A stretch of 14,445 nucleotides of DNA from CAMYLY01 sp039587215 (GTDB lineage: Bacteria > Gemmatimonadota > Gemmatimonadetes > Gemmatimonadales > GWC2-71-9): contig JBDHIW010000056.1 in assembly GCA_039587215.1 (NCBI GenBank), positions 1-14,445 on the forward strand, given 5' to 3'. Made by a program: the position numbers and the translations under genes. Numbering within the stretch: the first letter of the stretch is position 1; each line of letters begins with the position of its first letter. A model generated the notes under the pieces. It did not search any database. It was not told the origin of the DNA and saw only the letters and a list, made by a program, of their open reading frames with translations. Below are positions 9,850 to 14,445 of this stretch, piece by piece.

Positions 9850-9887
9850 CCATTTCACTCCCCCTAAGCGCCGGGGGAGTGAAGTGG
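9850..9887. terminator. Strong 15-bp hairpin, likely terminator or structured repeat
   Basis: Bases 9850-9864 pair with 9873-9887 over 15 bp with a single T-G wobble, around an 8-base loop (TAAGCGCC). The inner five pairs are all C-G. It lies 46 bases after the stop of the PAS-GGDEF gene and before the lipoprotein gene. No T-run follows on the + strand, and on the - strand the stem is followed by CCCTTTTCAGTT, a short T-run after four bases. Termination (possibly bidirectional), RNA stabilisation, or a dispersed palindromic element are all possible. The 45 bases before it (9805-9849) are AT-richer than the surroundings and hold no gene. Confidence 0.55.
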
Positions 9888-9896
9888 CGTGCGGTC

Positions 9897-9957
9897 GCCG
9901 GCATATCGAGGAGTCGCCGGCCTCTCTCTCAAACTCGCACGGTCCTCGGAGGCCGGT
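9897..9957 (+). promoter_or_regulatory. Leader with mutually exclusive stems covering the lipoprotein ribosome binding site
   Basis: CCGGCCTC (9917-9924) is an exact inverted repeat of GAGGCCGG (9949-9956); with wobble ends the stem covers 9916-9925 and 9948-9957. The right arm contains nearly all of the ribosome binding site GGAGG (9948-9952) and ends right before the ATG at 9958. The left arm also overlaps a second GCCGGC (9916-9921) that can pair with GCCGGC at 9897-9902, inside a direct repeat GTCGCCGGC (9894-9902 and 9913-9921, 19-base period). That alternative pairing would free the ribosome binding site. The pairings are seen directly; regulation by switching is inference, and short GC-only stems arise easily in GC-rich DNA. 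Confidence 0.4.
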
Positions 9958-12900
9958 ATGCCCCCGCGTCGGCGCGCCGCTCGCATGGCGCTTGCCTTGC
10001 TGGTTCCGCTCGCCTTGGCCACCTGCGATGGTCTCACGCCGGAGTCGAGCGTCGTCACCATCGAGTTCAGCGGCGACTCCGTCCTGGTGGTGGGTGCCAC
10101 CGGACAGGTGGCGTACACGGTGGCCGCCGACGGGCAGGAGCTGACCGACCCGCCCGTCGCGATCACGATTGCCGACACGTCGATCGTTGCCATCGACGGC
10201 ACCACGCTCAGGGCCAAGGCACGGGGCTCGACCGAGCTGACGGTCCAGCTCCTGGGGTCGGTGCTGCCCGACGGGCTGCCCGAGCGTACGGTGTCCATGC
10301 AGGTCGTGCTCGGCGACGTGACCCTCACGCCCGGCGCGCATACGATGGTGAGCCTTGGGGAGACCGTCCAGCTCACCGCCCGCGCCACCGACGCCAACGA
10401 CGCCACCGTTTCCGGGGTGACGTTCGCCTGGGGCACCTCCAACGGCGCGGTGGCGACTGTCGACGGGGATGGCCTCGTCACGGCGGTCCAGAACGGCACA
10501 GCGACGGTGTGGACGGTCGCGGACCAGGACACCGCTCAGGCGACGATCATCGTGGCGCAGGCGCTGGCGGCGCTCGTGCCCAGTCAGCCGGTGCTGGCGT
10601 TCGACCGCCTCGGGGCGACGAGCGCACTGACCGTCGAGGGGCGGGACGCGCTCGGGAACCCCATGGCCGGCGTGACGCCGACCTGGACGAGTCTCAACGC
10701 CGCGGTCGCCACGGTGTCCACGGGCGGCGTGGTGACCGCCAAGGGGAACGGGACGACCGGCATCGTGGCGAAGAGCGGGAGCGTGCAGGATACGGTCACC
10801 GTGACCGTGGACCAGGCGGCGACACAGGTCACGATCGTATCGACCAGCGGGACCGAGATCACGTCCCTCGGCGACAAGCTGCAGTTGGCGGCCGGGGCAA
10901 CGGACGCGGCGGGCAACGTCGTCCTCGACGACCAGGTCACGTGGTCGTCGCTCGAGCCGACGCTAGCACTCGTAGGTCCGACCGGTGAGGTGACGGGTAT
11001 CGGCGTGGGGCCGGCGCCGATCACCGCGACGCTCGACGAAGCGTCTGACACGGTCGTGATCGACGTCCGCAACGATCCGGTCGTCGTCACCGTGAATCCC
11101 TCGACGGCCACGCTCGCCAGCATCGACGACACGCTCCAGCTCCAGGCGACCGCACGAAACGGCAGGGGCGACGTCGTGCAGGGTCTCGTGTTCACGTGGG
11201 GCGTCAACGACTCATCCATCATCGACATCGACAACCAAGGCCGGGCCATCGCGGTGGGAGCCGGCGCCGTGGATGTCGCGGCGCGGGTGGACGGCGTCGT
11301 CGGTTGGGCGAGTGTCACGGTCACGAACGCGCCGGCCGTGCTGCAGATCGCCGAGGCAACCGCGACGACGACGAGTTTGGGCGACACGGTGATCCCGACG
11401 CTCACGCTCACGAACGCCCGCGGCGCGCCGCTGCCGAGCAACTCGATCACGTGGGTGAGCGACCAAGAGTCGATCGCGCGGGTGACCGTCGACGGGATCG
11501 TCATCGCGGTCGACACGGGCGAGGCGCGCATCCGGGCGTTTCACGATGCGCTGGCCGACACGATGCTCGTCACTGTCCAGAACTTGCCCGACTCGATCGC
11601 GCTGAGCTCGTATCTCGACACCCTGCCGGGGCTGGGCGCGCAGCTCCAGTACGGGGCCACGGTGTGGAACGCGCGCGGCGTCGACATTCCCGACTACCCG
11701 ACGTCGTGGGAACCGTCGGCCGGGAGCATCGTGTCGATGGATCCGAGCGGCATGGTGACGGCGACGGCAGCGGGCGACGTGTGGCTCCGCGCCACGGCCG
11801 GGAGCGAGGTCGACAGCGCCCACGTCGTGGTGAAGGACCTCACGCTGCTTCACGTCGACAACTCGACGGTCGTGTCACCGCGGTTCGGAACCCTCAAGCG
11901 GCCGTATGCGAAGATCCAGGATGCCATCGATGCGGCGGACGCGAACGACACGGTGTATGTGCACATCGGGACGGGTAAGTACCCGGAGTCCATATCGCTG
12001 ACGCGGCAGACCTGGCTGATCGGCGACTCTTCGGCGTTCCTCGAGAACAACCGCAACTGGTACTACTTGCCTTGGATTCAGCACGATACTGGGTCCGCGG
12101 GCATAACCATCCACACGACGGCCCCGCAGCGCATCCGCTACCTCGCGGTACGACATTCGCTCGACGGACCCGCCATCGACGCCGACGGAGCAGACGTCAA
12201 GATCCAGTGGTTTGCCGTGAACCCGTGGCCGTCGGTGGCCAATCGAGTCGGACGGGGGATTCTCATCAAGAACTCGATCTCAGGGTCGAACGTCATCGAC
12301 GCGTTCGTCTACTCGGTTCGAGGATACGGCATCCGGATCGAGAACTCATCGAACGTGCTCGTCCGCCGCGACACGATTTGGGGGGTGGACTCGATCCCCG
12401 GTGTGGCCCGAGGGGCCGGTGTCGAGGTGTTTGGCGGTGAGGGTGTTCGAGTGGACTGGAGTGTGTTCGCGAGGATGGAAGGGCCGAGCGTTGCCTACAC
12501 CGGCAGCCCGAGTGCGACGATTCAGAGCAACACGTTCCTGGGAACTCGTCGTCACGTCGAGATGAACGACATCGTGGGTACTCTCGAGACACGGATCTGG
12601 AACAACTCCTTCGATTTGAATCGGTTTGCAGGCGAAGATACGGAGTGGGGAAACCCTCCTGCCGCACTGTCCATCTACGACAGTCCCGAGGCATTCACGG
12701 TGTGGTCGAACCGGTTTTGGATGGACGAGGACAGGAACAAGGTCCCTCGCATCTACGCCGTGCGAATGGAAAACGCCCCGACGGTGAGCTTTGGTCGGGA
12801 TACCATCACGGGGATCTCTGATGCGATCCGCATGAAGAACAGCGGCATGCATTTCTGGGATACCGAGATCGCCGACGTAGGCACCGGCATCTGGATCGAC

Positions 12901-13830
12901 AGCGCCGTCAACAACTGGGCAGGTATCTCGGCGGAGAACTCGACGTTCTCGGACGTCCTCGAGACGCCATGCATCTACGCCTTCGGTGACAGCCTGCGGG
13001 TCGAAGTCGTCGGCTCGACGTTCACTCGATGTGGCCGTGGCGACCCGTGGTGGCCGAATCCTGCCATTCAGGTGGATGGCGGTGGTGCAGGGGGGATCGG
13101 CGGTCGGCTTTTCGTCGAGGGCAACACCTTCACTGACAACCCGACCGACGGCATCTGGTCCAACACGCGGTACGCCTACTTCGGATACAACACCATACAG
13201 GGCCCCGGCGACGATCAGCAGACCATCATCGACGGCGACTATGCAGGGATTCATGCGAGTGCTGACTCCCTGTTGATATGGAGTAATGAGATTACCGATT
13301 ACCGTGATCGGGACGAGTTCGGACTCTACCGAGGTATCACTGCCGGCGCCGGAACGCAGTTGCACATCTTCAAGAACCGTCTCGCGCGGAACTCGGTCGG
13401 TGTCTGGGCATGGCAGTACGCGCTTCCGTCGAACAACATCGTCTACAACCCCATCGACTCGAACGATTTCGTCGACAACGAATTCGCTGTGGTGGTGGAC
13501 CTTCCGAACAACACTCCGCTGAGGGCGGAGGGTACGTGGTGGGGTGACAATCGCGGGCCGCGGCGAGGCGGTTGTGATACCGTAGCGGCGTGCACCGTGG
13601 GCGATGAGGCTGCCGCAGGCGACTCGATCAGTCCTCTACAAGACGTTCTCTTCGAGCCGTTCGCAGTTACGCCGCTCTACCCTGGCACCATCGCCAGCGG
13701 CCTCTGGCACGTCCGCGGCGATGCGCAGTCCGGCACCGCCGCGAGTCCGCTCCCTAGATCCTTCACCGTGCGGGTGATCGACGTCGATCACGTGGCGCGT
13801 TCGGTGGGCAGGCGAGCGTCACCGTGGTGA
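9958..13830 (+). CDS. Large surface lipoprotein: Ig-like repeats plus parallel beta-helix, C-terminus frameshifted
   Basis: I chose ATG 9958 because GGAGG lies five bases upstream and a secretion signal follows: MPPRRRAAR, a hydrophobic core, then LATC with Cys23 as possible lipid site. Thr before the Cys is unusual, so lipidation is probable, not certain. About seven Ig-like domains of roughly 85 residues each (about 29-628) share the Big_2 pattern: SLGETVQLTARATD, then TW.S, VATV..G.VTA. From about 631 to 1198 a right-handed beta-helix is indicated by GTLKRPYAKIQDAIDAAD, by repeated N-S/T-F turns such as IQSNTFLGT, VEGNTFTDN and IWSNEITDY, and by a closing WWGDNRGPR. A final Ig-like domain begins with SFTVRVIDVD but shifts frame and stops at 13830. 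Such proteins act at the cell surface in adhesion or glycan contact; the ligand is unknown. The beta-helix half is much lower in GC than the Ig half. Confidence 0.82.
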   Translation: MPPRRRAARMALALLVPLALATCDGLTPESSVVTIEFSGDSVLVVGATGQVAYTVAADGQELTDPPVAITIADTSIVAIDGTTLRAKARGSTELTVQLLGSVLPDGLPERTVSMQVVLGDVTLTPGAHTMVSLGETVQLTARATDANDATVSGVTFAWGTSNGAVATVDGDGLVTAVQNGTATVWTVADQDTAQATIIVAQALAALVPSQPVLAFDRLGATSALTVEGRDALGNPMAGVTPTWTSLNAAVATVSTGGVVTAKGNGTTGIVAKSGSVQDTVTVTVDQAATQVTIVSTSGTEITSLGDKLQLAAGATDAAGNVVLDDQVTWSSLEPTLALVGPTGEVTGIGVGPAPITATLDEASDTVVIDVRNDPVVVTVNPSTATLASIDDTLQLQATARNGRGDVVQGLVFTWGVNDSSIIDIDNQGRAIAVGAGAVDVAARVDGVVGWASVTVTNAPAVLQIAEATATTTSLGDTVIPTLTLTNARGAPLPSNSITWVSDQESIARVTVDGIVIAVDTGEARIRAFHDALADTMLVTVQNLPDSIALSSYLDTLPGLGAQLQYGATVWNARGVDIPDYPTSWEPSAGSIVSMDPSGMVTATAAGDVWLRATAGSEVDSAHVVVKDLTLLHVDNSTVVSPRFGTLKRPYAKIQDAIDAADANDTVYVHIGTGKYPESISLTRQTWLIGDSSAFLENNRNWYYLPWIQHDTGSAGITIHTTAPQRIRYLAVRHSLDGPAIDADGADVKIQWFAVNPWPSVANRVGRGILIKNSISGSNVIDAFVYSVRGYGIRIENSSNVLVRRDTIWGVDSIPGVARGAGVEVFGGEGVRVDWSVFARMEGPSVAYTGSPSATIQSNTFLGTRRHVEMNDIVGTLETRIWNNSFDLNRFAGEDTEWGNPPAALSIYDSPEAFTVWSNRFWMDEDRNKVPRIYAVRMENAPTVSFGRDTITGISDAIRMKNSGMHFWDTEIADVGTGIWIDSAVNNWAGISAENSTFSDVLETPCIYAFGDSLRVEVVGSTFTRCGRGDPWWPNPAIQVDGGGAGGIGGRLFVEGNTFTDNPTDGIWSNTRYAYFGYNTIQGPGDDQQTIIDGDYAGIHASADSLLIWSNEITDYRDRDEFGLYRGITAGAGTQLHIFKNRLARNSVGVWAWQYALPSNNIVYNPIDSNDFVDNEFAVVVDLPNNTPLRAEGTWWGDNRGPRRGGCDTVAACTVGDEAAAGDSISPLQDVLFEPFAVTPLYPGTIASGLWHVRGDAQSGTAASPLPRSFTVRVIDVDHVARSVGRRASPW

Positions 13831-13949
13831 GCGGCACGGACGGCCTCGTCGAGGCCACGCTCACGCCCGGCGCTGGGGCTAACACTGTCGAGGTGACGGG
13901 TACCACCGAAGCGCTCGGCACGCTCGTGCTGACGGCGGAGGGCACCTGA
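13797..13949 (+). pseudogene. Out-of-frame 3' remnant of the lipoprotein's last Ig-like domain
   Basis: In the frame starting at 13797 the sequence reads AFGGQASVTVVSGTDGLVEA, continues through NTVEVTGTTEALGTLVLTAEGT and ends at TGA 13947-13949. This is the second half of a bacterial Ig-like domain (typically ...DA.GQASVTW...GTNTV.AT...G..), and it matches the first half, SFTVRVIDVD, found at about 13758-13788 in the main frame. Normally about 30 residues lie between the two halves; here only about a dozen bases do. A deletion plus frameshift therefore separates them. The TGA at 13949 was probably the original stop, because the next gene begins two bases later, as in an intact operon. Confidence 0.6.
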
Positions 13950-13951
13950 CC

Positions 13952-14445
13952 GTGATGAAGTGCTTCCGCTGCGGCACGGACGTCCCCGACGGACAGCGCT
14001 TCTGCGGGAAGTGCGGGACGGAAGTGTCGGATCCGGCCGCCGACACCATGGCGGTCGCGACGTCGACGGCCGAGGCGGAGGCGGACGAGCTGCTCTTCAA
14101 GCTCAAACAACACCTGGCGCCCGACTACGAGGTCGAAGGCGAACTCGGGCGGGGGGGCATGGCGATCGTCTACAAGGCGACGGAGACGGCTCTCGGCCGG
14201 TCCGTCGCCATCAAGGTGCTGCCGCCCGACATCGCGCAGGGGCAGACGATCGAGCGCTTCCGTCGCGAGGCGCGGATGGCGGCGGTGCTGGAGCACGAGA
14301 ACATCATCCCGGTCCACCGCGTCGGGCAGGCCGGCGGGATGTTGTATATCGCGATGAAGTACGTCGAGGGCCGTGACCTCGACGAGATTCTCGAGGCGCA
14401 GGGGCCGCTCGCGATTCCCACCGTCCTCGCGGTTATGCGTGCCAT
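13952..14445 (+). CDS. Zinc-ribbon Ser/Thr protein kinase, N-terminal part (3' end outside window)
   Basis: The frame is open to the window end. Counting from ATG 13955, a zinc ribbon comes first (C3xxC6 and C17xxC20, MKCFRCGTDVPDGQRFCGKC), then a short acidic linker. The N-lobe of a Hanks-type (PknB-like) kinase follows: glycine loop ELGRGGMAIVYKA (about 63-75), the ATP-binding Lys87 in VAIKVLP, helix-C Glu105 in RFRREARM, and the hinge segment MLYIAMKYVEGRDLDEIL. The catalytic HRD/DFG loops lie beyond the end. GGAGGG at 13937-13942 is nine bases from the GTG at 13952 and twelve from the ATG at 13955; I prefer the GTG on spacing, and only one residue differs. It begins two bases after the original lipoprotein stop, so the two genes were probably co-translated. 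The architecture echoes the zinc-ribbon PAS-GGDEF protein upstream. Confidence 0.87.
   Translation, partial: MMKCFRCGTDVPDGQRFCGKCGTEVSDPAADTMAVATSTAEAEADELLFKLKQHLAPDYEVEGELGRGGMAIVYKATETALGRSVAIKVLPPDIAQGQTIERFRREARMAAVLEHENIIPVHRVGQAGGMLYIAMKYVEGRDLDEILEAQGPLAIPTVLAVMRA

Noticed and set aside
9889..9957. GTG at 9889 as the start of the lipoprotein
   Set aside because: It would place 23 residues before the signal peptide and lacks a suitable ribosome binding site, whereas ATG 9958 has GGAGG five bases upstream and a proper secretion signal.

Overview
The window is GC-rich (single 60-base lines counted at 72-78% GC in ordinary coding stretches) and carries genes on the + strand only. Three features together suggest a Gemmatimonadota-like bacterium or a related soil or aquatic lineage: a DUF4159/MoxR/DUF58/VWA/coiled-coil operon, a large Ig-repeat surface lipoprotein, and signalling proteins that begin with a CxxC...CxxC zinc ribbon. 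This assignment is an inference from gene content; no marker gene is present. I see no rRNA, tRNA, CRISPR array or transposase.

Region 1 (1-8698) is one tightly packed six-gene operon: a TPR protein (5' end outside the window), a secreted DUF4159 protein, a MoxR AAA+ ATPase, a DUF58 protein, a membrane-anchored BatA/VWA protein, and a 1142-residue membrane-anchored coiled-coil protein resembling DUF4175. Gaps are 0-12 bases, and two junctions overlap the stop and start codons. This is the Bat-type layout: a MoxR ATPase thought to remodel VWA-domain partners at the cell envelope. The MoxR gene is damaged. About 75-80 bases covering the conserved WGAGPRAS-like sensor-2 segment are missing and the frame shifts. 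The N-terminal part therefore reads out of frame through the rest of moxR and joins the DUF58 gene in frame, giving one 614-codon fused reading frame.

Region 2 (8699-9804) is a spacer with a weak hairpin, followed by a zinc ribbon-PAS-GGDEF protein. Its signature motif is GGDAF instead of GGDEF, while the RxxD inhibitory site is intact. It is more likely a c-di-GMP sensor or regulator than an active cyclase.

Region 3 (9805-13949) starts with a strong 15-bp hairpin and a leader whose inverted repeat covers the ribosome binding site. It then encodes a very large probable lipoprotein with about seven Ig-like (Big_2-type) repeats and a parallel beta-helix domain. The beta-helix part is clearly poorer in GC (lines at 48-57%). 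A second short deletion with frameshift truncates the C-terminal Ig-like domain; its remnant continues out of frame to 13949.

Region 4 (13952-end) is the start of a zinc-ribbon Ser/Thr protein kinase, immediately after the old stop codon of the lipoprotein gene. The PAS-GGDEF protein, lipoprotein and kinase may form a surface/signalling group, but this rests on proximity alone. I found no convincing evidence for a wholly new system. The main points of interest are the two matching deletion/frameshift lesions, the degenerate GGDEF protein, the mosaic composition of the lipoprotein gene and its structured leader.
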